Shown piece by piece: positions 13,200 to 22,003 of a stretch of 64,000 nucleotides of DNA. The notes under the pieces are model-generated. The model saw only the letters and a program-made list of their open reading frames with translations. It ran no database searches and was not told the DNA's origin. The stretch lies in NCBI RefSeq assembly GCF_007570935.1, contig NZ_VLLR01000001.1:1550001-1614000 (forward strand), read 5' to 3'. Within the stretch, counting starts at the first letter, position 1. Each line of letters begins with the position of its first letter. Origin of the DNA: Lactobacillus sp. LL6 (GTDB lineage: Bacteria; Bacillota; Bacilli; Lactobacillales; Lactobacillaceae). The position numbers and the translations under genes are program-made.

Positions 13200-15224
13200 A
13201 TGACACAGAATACACGTAAAAAGATGTCGGCGGCAGGATTATTAATCGCCATCGGAATCGTCTACGGTGACATTGGGACAAGTCCTTTATATGTTATGAA
13301 GTCGATTGTTGCAGGTAACGGCGGAATCGCCAATGTTAACCGCGACTTTATTGTCGGTTCCATTTCACTTGTCTTATGGACTGTTACTCTACTCACCACT
13401 TTGCAAACTGTGATTATCGCTCTTCGTGCTACTAACCATGGAGAAGGCGGAATCTTTGCTTTGTATGCATTAATTAGGAAACGTGCTAAATGGCTCGTAT
13501 TACCTGCTCTAATTGGTGGAGCCGCAATCCTTGCTGATGGTACCTTGACACCTGCAGTTACGGTTACAACTGCTATTGAAGGGCTCAAGGGAATGGAGTT
13601 TGGTTCAGGAAACATTCCGGTCAACACACAGGAAATGGTAATCATTATTACCGTGGTCATTCTTTTATTCTTATTTGGAATTCAAAGAATGGGTACTAGC
13701 ATTATTGGTAAAGCCTTTGGTCCTATTATGTTTGTCTGGTTTACATTTTTAGGTATCATTGGTTTGATGAATATGAGCAACGACTGGTCAATCATCCAAG
13801 CCATTAATCCTTATTACGCAATCAAGCTTTTATTCAGTCCATATAATAAAGCAGGAATCTTCATTTTAGGTTCTATCTTCTTGGCAACTACTGGTGCCGA
13901 GGCACTTTATTCTGACGTAGGTCACGTTGGTAAGAATAATATTGTGGGTTCTTGGCCTTACGTATTTGTTTGTTTATCTCTTAATTACTTTGGTCAAGGG
14001 GTATGGATTTTACAAAATCCTGGCTACCACACTACTGGGGACTTTAACCCATTTTATGAAACTATCCCAGCAAACATTAGATTAGCTGCAATTGTATTAG
14101 CAACAATTGCAGCAGTTATTGCTTCACAAGCTTTAATCACTGGATCATTTACACTTGTTGCAGAAGCTAGTGGACTTAAGTTCTTACCTAGAATGAATAT
14201 TCTTTATCCATCAAATGAAAAAGGACAAATTTATATTCCTTCTGTTAACAAAATGCTTTGTGCAGCAACAATTGCCTTAGTTCTTTACTTTAGAACGTCC
14301 GCCCACATGGAAGCAGCGTATGGTTTGTCAATTACCATTTCAATGTTAATGACAACTATTATGCTTTATGAATGGTTAAGAAAAGAAAAAATTCCAATGA
14401 TTTGGGATTTGCTATTCTTAATATTCTTCGGAGCACTTAACATCATGTTTATGCTTTCAAGTTTGAGCAAGTTCACTCATGGTGGTTATGTATCATTAGT
14501 CATTACTGGGTTTATCTTGATGATTATGTATGTTTGGTTCTATGGTAATAAGATTCGTGATAAACGTGAATCTCGCAACGCTTACGTTCGTCTTGATGAA
14601 TATACAAGTATGCTAACTAATTTAAGTCATGATGAAGATTATCCAACTTATGCTACTAACTTGGTATACATGGCAAAAGTTAAATACAATAAGTTTATTA
14701 AGCGAGAAATTCTTTATTCAATTTTAGATAAACGTCCCAAACGCGCCAAAGCATATTGGTTTGTAACAGTTAATGTTACTAATGAACCTTTTACTGCCGA
14801 ATATGCAGTTAACACTTATGGCACCAAGAACGTAATTAATATTCAGCTTTATCTAGGATTCAAGAAGCAAACTAGTGTGAATGTGTATATTCGTCAAATT
14901 GTTCATGACTTAATTGCTGATGGTACAATTGAACCACAACCACAAGAATATACAACTACACCTGGACGAGATGTTGGAGACTTCTCATTTGTTATTGTTA
15001 ATGATGTAATTAGTCCTCAAACTCAACTTGTAGGTTATGAAAAATGGTTAGTTGAAGCACGTGTATGGCTTCAAAACTTGTCTTCTAATCCAGCTTCATG
15101 GTTTGGCTTAGAGTATGCAGATACAGTTGTAGAACGCGTACCACTTATTTTGGGACGACCAAATCCATCTTACATTAAGCGAGTTGCTCCTAAAGACTTT
15201 TCAAACATGAAGAAAAATAAATAA
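13200..15224 (+). CDS. kup: Kup-family potassium uptake permease
   Basis: 674 residues, the usual Kup length. It starts with the family signature GIVYGDIGTSPLYVMKSI and continues with NHGEGGIFALYALIRKRAKW. About 12 membrane helices end near residue 455, followed by a ~210-residue cytoplasmic C-terminal domain. Kup is a K+/H+ symporter in the cell membrane. Start ATG follows AAGGAAG. It stands alone between terminators with a T-run hairpin in its leader, so premature termination may regulate it. Confidence 0.95.
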   Translation: MTQNTRKKMSAAGLLIAIGIVYGDIGTSPLYVMKSIVAGNGGIANVNRDFIVGSISLVLWTVTLLTTLQTVIIALRATNHGEGGIFALYALIRKRAKWLVLPALIGGAAILADGTLTPAVTVTTAIEGLKGMEFGSGNIPVNTQEMVIIITVVILLFLFGIQRMGTSIIGKAFGPIMFVWFTFLGIIGLMNMSNDWSIIQAINPYYAIKLLFSPYNKAGIFILGSIFLATTGAEALYSDVGHVGKNNIVGSWPYVFVCLSLNYFGQGVWILQNPGYHTTGDFNPFYETIPANIRLAAIVLATIAAVIASQALITGSFTLVAEASGLKFLPRMNILYPSNEKGQIYIPSVNKMLCAATIALVLYFRTSAHMEAAYGLSITISMLMTTIMLYEWLRKEKIPMIWDLLFLIFFGALNIMFMLSSLSKFTHGGYVSLVITGFILMIMYVWFYGNKIRDKRESRNAYVRLDEYTSMLTNLSHDEDYPTYATNLVYMAKVKYNKFIKREILYSILDKRPKRAKAYWFVTVNVTNEPFTAEYAVNTYGTKNVINIQLYLGFKKQTSVNVYIRQIVHDLIADGTIEPQPQEYTTTPGRDVGDFSFVIVNDVISPQTQLVGYEKWLVEARVWLQNLSSNPASWFGLEYADTVVERVPLILGRPNPSYIKRVAPKDFSNMKKNK

Positions 15225-15235
15225 TTATTCAAAAT

Positions 15236-15284
15236 AAAAACACCTCATAACGGTAATCGATACCATTTATGAGGTGTTTTTTTG
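15236..15284 (+). terminator. terminator of kup
   Basis: AAAACACCTCATAA...TTATGAGGTGTTTT stem with T-run. Confidence 0.85.
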
Positions 15285-15287
15285 CTC

Positions 15288-15305
15288 TTATTTCCTAGGA
15301 AATAA
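15288..15305. repeat. 18-bp palindrome TTATTTCCTAGGAAATAA
   Basis: Longest member of the ATTTCC(Y)(R)GGAAAT set; it lies between the kup terminator and the small-RNA terminator. Confidence 0.5.
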
Positions 15306-15313
15306 TTTTTAAA

Positions 15314-15490
15314 CAAAAAGAGCGAATCCAAATGGATTCGCTCTTAACTCAAGGCACATATACATGTGAGGACAGTTCCTGTTCACATCAGGCTTATCCA
15401 ACATCAGCACTTCCCGTGCTTGCCATTTAAGGTAGATGTCCTCTATCTCAAAAATTTTACGCATCTCGCGTTTGTTTTCTCGACTCGTCA
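15314..15490 (-). ncRNA. independent small RNA of about 175 nt, family unknown
   Basis: A near-consensus promoter (15497-15526) and a strong terminator (AAGAGCGAATCC attt GGATTCGCTCTT plus T5, 15345-15314) bound a ~175-nt unit. It contains a clear hairpin AGCAC gggaa GTGCT and a TGTGA...TCACA element. A 60-codon frame runs across it, but its GTG lies at the predicted transcription start and has no ribosome-binding site, so I call RNA. Size would fit 6S-like RNAs, but I did not see the long closing stem that would confirm that. Confidence 0.6.
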
Positions 15491-15496
15491 CTTGTT

Positions 15497-15526
15497 ATTA
15501 TAGCCTATTATGACGCTTTCTGTAAA
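15497..15526 (-). promoter_or_regulatory. promoter of the small RNA
   Basis: Minus strand TTTACA - 18 bases - TATAAT, inside the last codons of the ThrE-like gene. Confidence 0.75.
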
Positions 15527-15968
15527 ATCTTTTGCTTCTATAAAACATTTCAATAAACATTGTAGAAAGCAGTATCCCAAGCGCAATGGCACAAGTTACG
15601 ATTCCCACACGCAAAATTGCCGTTTCTGCTTCCATAGTTTGTCCATTTACCAAAGCTCTTACAGCTTGATAAGCTGGAACACCTGGAACTAAGGGAACTA
15701 AAGCGGGAATATTAAAAACTGTAACAGGGCATTTTTTTATCCTGGCAAACATTAGTCCTAAAATTCCAATTATAAAAGCTCCCATCAAATTAGATAACAT
15801 CCTCCCCATTCCAGCACGGGCCGCTACCCAATATACCATCCAACCAATCACGCCACTAATTCCTGATAAATTTAATGCGCGATGAGGAACATTAATGGTT
15901 AAAGCAAATCCAACAGAAGCAATATAAGAAAAAGCGATGTTAATAATTACTTCTAACCAAAGCTGCAT
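15498..15968 (-). CDS. threonine/serine exporter, small subunit (ThrE_2 / DUF3815)
   Basis: 156 residues, almost entirely four to five hydrophobic helices, with the PALVPLVPGVPAYQAVRALVNG segment typical of the C-terminal half of ThrE exporters. In lactobacilli ThrE is split into two proteins. The larger half ends three bases upstream (15972). Together they are expected to export threonine and serine, but this is known for the family, not shown here. Confidence 0.8.
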   Translation of the reverse strand: MQLWLEVIINIAFSYIASVGFALTINVPHRALNLSGISGVIGWMVYWVAARAGMGRMLSNLMGAFIIGILGLMFARIKKCPVTVFNIPALVPLVPGVPAYQAVRALVNGQTMEAETAILRVGIVTCAIALGILLSTMFIEMFYRSKRFYRKRHNRL

Positions 15969-15971
15969 ACT

Positions 15972-16745
15972 TTAAACTCCTAAAAACTTAATAACAATAC
16001 CCACTCCGCCTCCAAGAGCTAGCGCAGTTAAAGTTGCTTCAAAAAGACGCACAATTCCAGATAATAAATCACCCATAAATAAATCTCTTAAAGCATTCGT
16101 AAAAGCTAAGCCCGGAACAAGAGTCATTAGCGCACCGATTAAGATATTATCAACAACCATCTCGGGAAAAAAATGCGCAATTCCAATTGCAATCACACTC
16201 ATCACCATTGCAGCAACCAATTCTGATAAAAAGCGCACTCTGGTAAATCGCTTAAAAAAGACATACGCTAAATATCCAAGCGCACCCACGATTGCGGCAG
16301 CCGGAAAGTCAACCCAATCATAGTCATCCATAAATAAAACCAGCAAAGTCGCACTAAGAGCAGCTGCACCCATAACTTGAAGCCATAACGGAAAAGTTGG
16401 TAACTCAGTTTGAAGGGCTAAGACTCTTGACTTTAAATCTTTTAAACTAATTTTTTTTGCCGCAAATTTTCTAGAGAGTGCATTAACTCTATCTACAAGC
16501 TCCAAATTTATATTACGGTCACGGATTTGCTTCATTTGAGATAATTTCCCACCATCCAAACTCATAAAAACACAAGTTGGAGTCGCAAATACTCGTGGAT
16601 CCATAATCCCTGCATTTCGAGCGATGCGCAGCATTGTATCTTCAACTCGGTACATTTCACTGCCGCCTTCAATCATTAATCTACCTGCTGTTAAGCAAAT
16701 ATCAAGCACTTCTTGATAAAACTCTGCATTTTTTGTTTCAGCCAT
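15972..16745 (-). CDS. threonine/serine exporter, large subunit (ThrE / DUF1212)
   Basis: 257 residues. The soluble N-terminal ~110 residues include GRLMIEGGSEMYRVEDTMLRIA and FATPTCVFMSL, both typical of DUF1212. About five membrane helices follow. LVPGLAFTNALRDLFMGDLLSG is the conserved gate region. It precedes its small partner by three bases and follows the ABC-F gene by 11, so all are probably co-transcribed. Confidence 0.85.
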   Translation of the reverse strand: MAETKNAEFYQEVLDICLTAGRLMIEGGSEMYRVEDTMLRIARNAGIMDPRVFATPTCVFMSLDGGKLSQMKQIRDRNINLELVDRVNALSRKFAAKKISLKDLKSRVLALQTELPTFPLWLQVMGAAALSATLLVLFMDDYDWVDFPAAAIVGALGYLAYVFFKRFTRVRFLSELVAAMVMSVIAIGIAHFFPEMVVDNILIGALMTLVPGLAFTNALRDLFMGDLLSGIVRLFEATLTALALGGGVGIVIKFLGV

Positions 16746-16756
16746 TATTTTACCTA

Positions 16757-18298
16757 CTAATTTAATTTTTCTAAATCGATTGTTTTATCAATCCAATCTC
16801 CACGGAAAAAATCACGCTCGTGACTTACAATAATCACTCCTCCTGGAAAATTAACAATGGCCTTTCTCAAGACATCTTTTGTGTCATTATCCAAGTGATT
16901 AGTTGGTTCATCCAAGAATAAAAGATTGGCTGGTTCAAATTGCATCTTAGCAAGTTTAACTTTTTCTTGTTCGCCCCCAGATAATTCTTTTAATGGACTC
17001 ATAGCTTGTTGGGCTGTTAATCCCATCTTAGCTAAAGCTTGTCTTAATTCCTTAGGCTTCTTTCTTTCAAACTCTTCTTGCAAATATTGCAAAGGAGTCA
17101 TATTACCATTTGGCCAAGCGAGATCTTGCTTAAAATAAGCCAGCTTAGCAGTAACAGACAATTCATAGTTACCATAAATTGGTTTTAATTTTCCAAGTAA
17201 TGTTTTAAGCAAGGTGGTTTTTCCGATTCCATTAAATCCAGTTATCGCAACTTTTTCATTGCCACCTACAGAAAAATTAAATGCTGTCTTAACTAAGGCC
17301 TTATCATAACCAATAACTAGGTCTTGGGTTTGAAGCAATAAATTAGATGCTGTAGCTACATATGGAAAGTCAAACTTTGCTCGATGATTATTCTTGGGCG
17401 GAGTCAAAACATCCATTCTATCTAATTGTTTTTGACGAGATTTTGCACTTTTGGCACGAGTACCAGCCTTATTCTTACGAATATAGGCTTCAGTTTTAGC
17501 AATTTTGCGCTGCTGGTTAGCATAAGCTTTAAGATAAGTCTCGCGGTTAGCAGCTTTTTGACGCATAGCTTGCTTTAAAGTTCCGGTATAGCGTGTAATA
17601 GTGCCAAAATCAATATCAATAATACAATTAGTGATCTGACCTAAGAAATCGTAATCATGACTTACAACTATGTAGACCCCTTCAAAATTATTCAAATATT
17701 CAACTAGCCAATCAATATGACTTACATCTAGGTAGTTAGTTGGCTCGTCCAATACTAAAACATCTGGGCTTTGCAACAAAAGCTTAGCCAAAATTATTTT
17801 TGAACGTTGACCACCAGAAAGTTTAGATACATCATGATCAAACCCCAATTCTGCAAGTCCTAGACCAGAAGCAACACGTTCAATTTCAGTATCTAAATCA
17901 TAGAAGTTATTTTCTTCAAGATATGTTTGAACCTTTCCTGCTTTTTCTAATAATTGGTCATCCCCTTGCTCAGCATAGTCTGCATAAAGCTGATTTAATT
18001 CTTTTTCTTTTTTATATAAATTATCAAAAGCAGTTCGCAAAAAACCGCGAATCGTTACACCTGGGGCAAGTTTTGCATATTGGTCTAAATACCCAACACT
18101 AACTTTATTTTGCCACTTTACTTGTCCTTCATCAGGTAAAATTTCTCCAGTCAAAATCTTAATAAGAGTAGATTTACCTACTCCATTTTGACCAGTTACA
18201 CCCATATGATCTTCTTTGTTTAATACAAAGTTAGCATTTTCATATAAAGTCTTATCAATAAAACTTTGACTTAAATCTTTTACAGTTAATAAACTCAT
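16757..18298 (-). CDS. ABC-F family ATPase, YfmM-type
   Basis: 513 residues with two nucleotide-binding domains and no membrane part. Domain 1 has GQNGVGKST, LSGGQRSK and DEPTNYLD. Domain 2 has GFNGIGKTT, LSGGEQEK and DEPTNHLD. The inter-domain linker has ARNKA/IRKNKAGTRAKSAKSRQKQLDRMD-like basic helices. Overall pattern and length match B. subtilis YfmM. ABC-F proteins act on ribosomes; a house-keeping role is more likely than drug resistance, because resistance types have a longer linker loop. Confidence 0.9.
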   Translation of the reverse strand: MSLLTVKDLSQSFIDKTLYENANFVLNKEDHMGVTGQNGVGKSTLIKILTGEILPDEGQVKWQNKVSVGYLDQYAKLAPGVTIRGFLRTAFDNLYKKEKELNQLYADYAEQGDDQLLEKAGKVQTYLEENNFYDLDTEIERVASGLGLAELGFDHDVSKLSGGQRSKIILAKLLLQSPDVLVLDEPTNYLDVSHIDWLVEYLNNFEGVYIVVSHDYDFLGQITNCIIDIDFGTITRYTGTLKQAMRQKAANRETYLKAYANQQRKIAKTEAYIRKNKAGTRAKSAKSRQKQLDRMDVLTPPKNNHRAKFDFPYVATASNLLLQTQDLVIGYDKALVKTAFNFSVGGNEKVAITGFNGIGKTTLLKTLLGKLKPIYGNYELSVTAKLAYFKQDLAWPNGNMTPLQYLQEEFERKKPKELRQALAKMGLTAQQAMSPLKELSGGEQEKVKLAKMQFEPANLLFLDEPTNHLDNDTKDVLRKAIVNFPGGVIIVSHERDFFRGDWIDKTIDLEKLN

Positions 18299-18309
18299 TT
18301 TTTAACTTC

Positions 18310-18678
18310 CTAATTACCTTCCTCACGCTTTTTTTCATAGTTTTGCAATTCATTTAAAATCCTAGGCCAATAACGTTTTGGCAAAATTAATTGCAACTTA
18401 TCATGATAAATTGGAAAATCACTAGCCCTTAATCCGGTAATTTTAGCTAATTCTTGATCAGTCAATTTATATTTATAAACAATTCGCTTAATTTCCATAC
18501 TTGCATGTCCGCGAAACCAAGATATAACAAAGAATATTAAGGCTAAAATTCCCGCTAGCAAAATTGATATTTGCAAGTTAAGATTAAAACTACGAATACA
18601 AATAAAAAATACTGCAATATACGCAATGATTGCAGAAATTATGCCATAAATTATGGGAAAGATCTTTTCTTTTTTCAT
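18310..18678 (-). CDS. hypothetical membrane protein
   Basis: 122 residues from ATG at 18678, after AGGAGG with 7-base spacing; an in-frame start at 18726 lies upstream of this ribosome-binding site. Two hydrophobic helices (about 7-50) precede a soluble C-terminal part (IKRIVYKYKLTDQELAKITGL...). It is 11 bases upstream of the ABC-F gene. No family recognised. Confidence 0.7.
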   Translation of the reverse strand: MKKEKIFPIIYGIISAIIAYIAVFFICIRSFNLNLQISILLAGILALIFFVISWFRGHASMEIKRIVYKYKLTDQELAKITGLRASDFPIYHDKLQLILPKRYWPRILNELQNYEKKREEGN

Positions 18679-18742
18679 GATTTTCCTCCTGAAACTGAAA
18701 CACTTATCTACCATCTTAACTTGCATTTATAAAATATAAAAG

Positions 18743-18795
18743 TCAAAAATAGACAACAATAATCAAAAAATAAAATTGTTGTCTATTTTTTATAT
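18743..18795. terminator. terminator behind ndh
   Basis: AAAATAGACAACAAT...ATTGTTGTCTATTTT, a long near-perfect hairpin with A/T runs on both sides, able to work in both directions. Confidence 0.8.
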
Positions 18796-18809
18796 TTTTA
18801 AGTTAAATT

Positions 18810-20030
18810 TTACCGATAAAAGTCAAATCTTCCAACAGCTAAAGTTTCTTTCAAACCACCAGTCTCCATCAAAGATTTATCAATGATAATTTTCTTCAAT
18901 ACACTTGCTAAATAACCTTTATAAGACATTCCAAGTGCCTTTCCTACCGCTTGATCCTCACCTACAGTTGCTACTTCACCTAATGACTTATAAGTATAAG
19001 CGGTTGGACGAGAATGCCCTAAAACTCTAGCTGCAATATCTTTAGCGGTGTAATTAGCCATTGAAAGAGCCATTTGACCAGTGTTTGGATATGGCCACTT
19101 TTTACCAGGAACCATAACGCTTGAAGAATCTCCTAATACATAAATATCATCACTTTCAGGAGCTGTTAAATGTTCACCAACCATTACACGATTTCGACGA
19201 TTCTTAAAACCAGAAGCTTCAATAACTGGACTGCCACCAAAACCCATCAGCCAAATAATGGTACCTGCTTTAAATTCTTTTGGATCGTCTTCTTTTTTAT
19301 CATCTGCCATTTTATAGTAGACACTATCCGCAGTAACTTTTTGAATATAAGCAGGATATAAAACATTGATGTTTCTCTTATTCATTACATTTAGTTCATA
19401 TTTTACTAACTTATCACTAAACATTGGCAATAAGCGAGGAGACCCATCAAACATTTGAATCTTGATTTGACTTGGATCAACACCAGCAAGTTTAGCGTAG
19501 CGTGGACGAGCTTCAGAAATAGCTCCAGAAACTTCAACAGCTTGAAATCCTGCTCCACAAATTATAATGTTTAAATCTTTTGGATCTTGTTTTTGTTTAT
19601 AACGCTTCATTTGCATTTCAATATGCTTATCAATTGCTTGGGCAGTTGGAACATTATACATTGGCAAGCCATTTTCTTTGGCTCCCTCAATTCCAAGACT
19701 ATCTTGAGTAAACCCTAACCCCACAACACAGTAATCATAGTCAATTGGAGCAGAATTCTTCAATTCTACTTTTTTATTGTTAATGTCAATCTTAGTCACT
19801 TCATCAACTACTAATTCAGTAACAGCTGGATCAAGTACATCACTTAATTCATAAGACATCCCTGTATATGGACCATTACCTGAAGCAACTTCATAAAGTC
19901 GCATGGCTTCATAGTGATATGGTACATCATTAACTAAAACAATTTTAGCTTCACCTTTTATTTTCTTTTGAAGAGCTACTACTGTCTTTAAGCCTGCGTA
20001 TCCAGCTCCTAAAACTACTATTTTTTTCAT
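18810..20030 (-). CDS. ndh: type II NADH dehydrogenase (NDH-2)
   Basis: 406 residues. The N-terminal FAD-binding site is IVVLGAGYAGL. A second dinucleotide fold follows at NIIICGAGFQAVEVSGA, and DDIYVLGDSSSVM is the FAD-contact motif near the C-terminus. The last ~50 residues form the membrane-association region. It passes electrons from NADH to a quinone without pumping protons. It lies 13 bases downstream of menA in one operon and near cydABCD, which supplies the terminal oxidase. Confidence 0.9.
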   Translation of the reverse strand: MKKIVVLGAGYAGLKTVVALQKKIKGEAKIVLVNDVPYHYEAMRLYEVASGNGPYTGMSYELSDVLDPAVTELVVDEVTKIDINNKKVELKNSAPIDYDYCVVGLGFTQDSLGIEGAKENGLPMYNVPTAQAIDKHIEMQMKRYKQKQDPKDLNIIICGAGFQAVEVSGAISEARPRYAKLAGVDPSQIKIQMFDGSPRLLPMFSDKLVKYELNVMNKRNINVLYPAYIQKVTADSVYYKMADDKKEDDPKEFKAGTIIWLMGFGGSPVIEASGFKNRRNRVMVGEHLTAPESDDIYVLGDSSSVMVPGKKWPYPNTGQMALSMANYTAKDIAARVLGHSRPTAYTYKSLGEVATVGEDQAVGKALGMSYKGYLASVLKKIIIDKSLMETGGLKETLAVGRFDFYR

Positions 20031-20043
20031 GATTATCCTCCTA

Positions 20044-20952
20044 TCATTTTAAATTTATCAATAAACCAATAAAGTAAGTCAGCAAATAAGTCATCGAACC
20101 AATTAAGAGCGTTTTAACTGCTGCAATAAAGGTCTGAGTCTTCACTTGTTTACTAATTAATATCTTGTTCTGACGCCAGACGAACGGTACAATAATAATT
20201 GTTAACCACACAAACTTTGGTGCTAGTCCAAGAAATGGCAGTAATATAATGACTAAAAATGCTAAAACATTTTTAAGGCTGAAAAATACTAATCCAGCAT
20301 TTTTGCCAATAAAATGAATGATAGTCTTACGATGATTATCTTCATCTTCTTGAGCATCGCATAAGTTATTAGCAAGCATCAAATTAGAAATCCATAATTC
20401 ATCAGCTAGGGCTACCAAGAATATTTTGCCAATTGTATCAAAATTCCAAATAAATACTTGATAGGTATTTAAATACACACTAAGCAAAACAATCATAAAA
20501 CCCATTGTAAATCCGGAAAATAGTTCTCCCAATGGCAGATTAGAAATTGGATAGGGACCAGATGAATACAAAAACCCAATCGCAAAACAAAAAATTCCCA
20601 TCCATAATACTGGTAATCCTGCCTTTACAACGAGCCAGAGCCCCATTAAAGCTGATAAAATGCTAAAACCAATTATTAGTCCTAAAACAAGATTAGGAGA
20701 AATGTTTTCCCGACCAATAATATTAGTATTTTGTTGATAATCTTTGCTATCAGCATGATAGTAATCATTATAGTTGTCTAACATATCAACAACCATATTG
20801 AACAAAAACATGGCAACAAAAAATACCAGAGAAACACTCCAATTTAAATGCTTAAAATAATAGACGCTAAAACACATCCCTAATAAAAAGGGCGCAACAC
20901 TTGCAGTTTTAGCTTTAATTTCAACTAGTTCTAAAAATACACTTAGTGACAC
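20044..20952 (-). CDS. menA: 1,4-dihydroxy-2-naphthoate prenyltransferase (MenA, UbiA family)
   Basis: 302 residues with about eight helices. DMLDNYNDYYHADSKDYQQ gives the first Asp-rich motif and NNLCDAQEDEDNHRKT the second, both needed for Mg-prenyl-diphosphate binding. It attaches the polyprenyl chain to DHNA to form demethylmenaquinone. The prenyl chain would come from the divergently transcribed synthase at 21024. No other men genes lie in the window; many lactobacilli keep only this last step and take up DHNA or quinone. ATG lies ten bases after AAGGATG. Confidence 0.88.
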   Translation of the reverse strand: MSLSVFLELVEIKAKTASVAPFLLGMCFSVYYFKHLNWSVSLVFFVAMFLFNMVVDMLDNYNDYYHADSKDYQQNTNIIGRENISPNLVLGLIIGFSILSALMGLWLVVKAGLPVLWMGIFCFAIGFLYSSGPYPISNLPLGELFSGFTMGFMIVLLSVYLNTYQVFIWNFDTIGKIFLVALADELWISNLMLANNLCDAQEDEDNHRKTIIHFIGKNAGLVFFSLKNVLAFLVIILLPFLGLAPKFVWLTIIIVPFVWRQNKILISKQVKTQTFIAAVKTLLIGSMTYLLTYFIGLLINLK

Positions 20953-21023
20953 TCACGTCACATCCTTCCAAAGTAAATTAATTATCTTCAATTTAATTAT
21001 GTATCATAAGGGAAACTTTTCAA

Positions 21024-22001
21024 ATGAATAATAAAGAATATCGTAAATATCCATTAATTGCTAAAGAACTCGACTTAGTTAACGACTGTATTAATCAAAC
21101 AATCCAGACTAAACATCGCTCTCTTCAAGAGGCTCTGCTTACAATGGCTAATAATGGAGGTAAATATCTTCGACCAAGCCTTTTAATTTTATCTACTAAA
21201 GCCACCGAAGGAAAAATCACTGACAAAATTATCAAACTTGCTTCCGCAATTGAAATTTTACATATGGCTACTTTGATTCATGATGATATCATTGATGATT
21301 CAAATAAGCGTAGAGGCGCTATCAGTATTCAAGCTCAGTTTGGCAAAGATACTGCAGTTTATGCTGGAGATTTACTTTTTACCAACTTTTTTGACCTTAT
21401 GCTTCAAACTACCAATGAGCATGAATATTTAGTAGAAAATGCCACAACTATGCGTGCTATTTTAAATGGCGAACTCGGTCAAATGAATGAACGTTTTAAC
21501 AATAAACAAAAGATAGATGATTATATCAATAATGTTAAAGGTAAAACGGCTGCTCTTTTTAAATTAGCTACTAAAGAAGGAGCATATTTTGGTGGTCAAA
21601 ATCAATTTGCTCAAATAATGGCAAATTTTGGAGAAAACTTAGGTGTTGCTTTTCAAATCATAGATGATATTTTAGATTACACCGGCAGTCAAAAGATGAA
21701 TAAGCCTGTGTTGGAAGATTTAACTACTGGGGTATACTCATTACCATTATTGTTTGCTCTTCAAGATGAGGATCTTCATCAAGAACTTACATCAATTTTG
21801 AATAAAAAATATCAAATGACTAAAATCGATATCGAACATATTCAAAGAATAATTTTAAATTCAAACGCCATTAATCAAAGTCGTAGTTTAGCACAAAGCT
21901 ACTCTCTAGCAGCTATAGATAACTTGACCCAACTCCCTCAAAATTCAGCTACCAAACTATTAACCAAAATGACTAAAGAAATGCTTAGTCGTAAAATGTA
22001 G
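21024..22001 (+). CDS. polyprenyl diphosphate synthase (heptaprenyl/octaprenyl type)
   Basis: 325 residues with both Asp-rich motifs: LIHDDIIDDSNKRRG (FARM) and QIIDDILDYTG (SARM), plus GGKYLRPSLLIL near the N-terminus. Trans-long-chain prenyl synthases use these to extend farnesyl diphosphate, here most likely for the menaquinone side chain because menA is divergent 71 bases away. The stop codon is only two bases from the cydC stop on the other strand, with no terminator between. Confidence 0.9.
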   Translation: MNNKEYRKYPLIAKELDLVNDCINQTIQTKHRSLQEALLTMANNGGKYLRPSLLILSTKATEGKITDKIIKLASAIEILHMATLIHDDIIDDSNKRRGAISIQAQFGKDTAVYAGDLLFTNFFDLMLQTTNEHEYLVENATTMRAILNGELGQMNERFNNKQKIDDYINNVKGKTAALFKLATKEGAYFGGQNQFAQIMANFGENLGVAFQIIDDILDYTGSQKMNKPVLEDLTTGVYSLPLLFALQDEDLHQELTSILNKKYQMTKIDIEHIQRIILNSNAINQSRSLAQSYSLAAIDNLTQLPQNSATKLLTKMTKEMLSRKM

Positions 22002-22003
22002 TC

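Noticed and set aside
15309..15491. 60-residue protein in the small-RNA region
   Set aside because: Its GTG coincides with the predicted transcription start and no Shine-Dalgarno exists; RNA is the better call.
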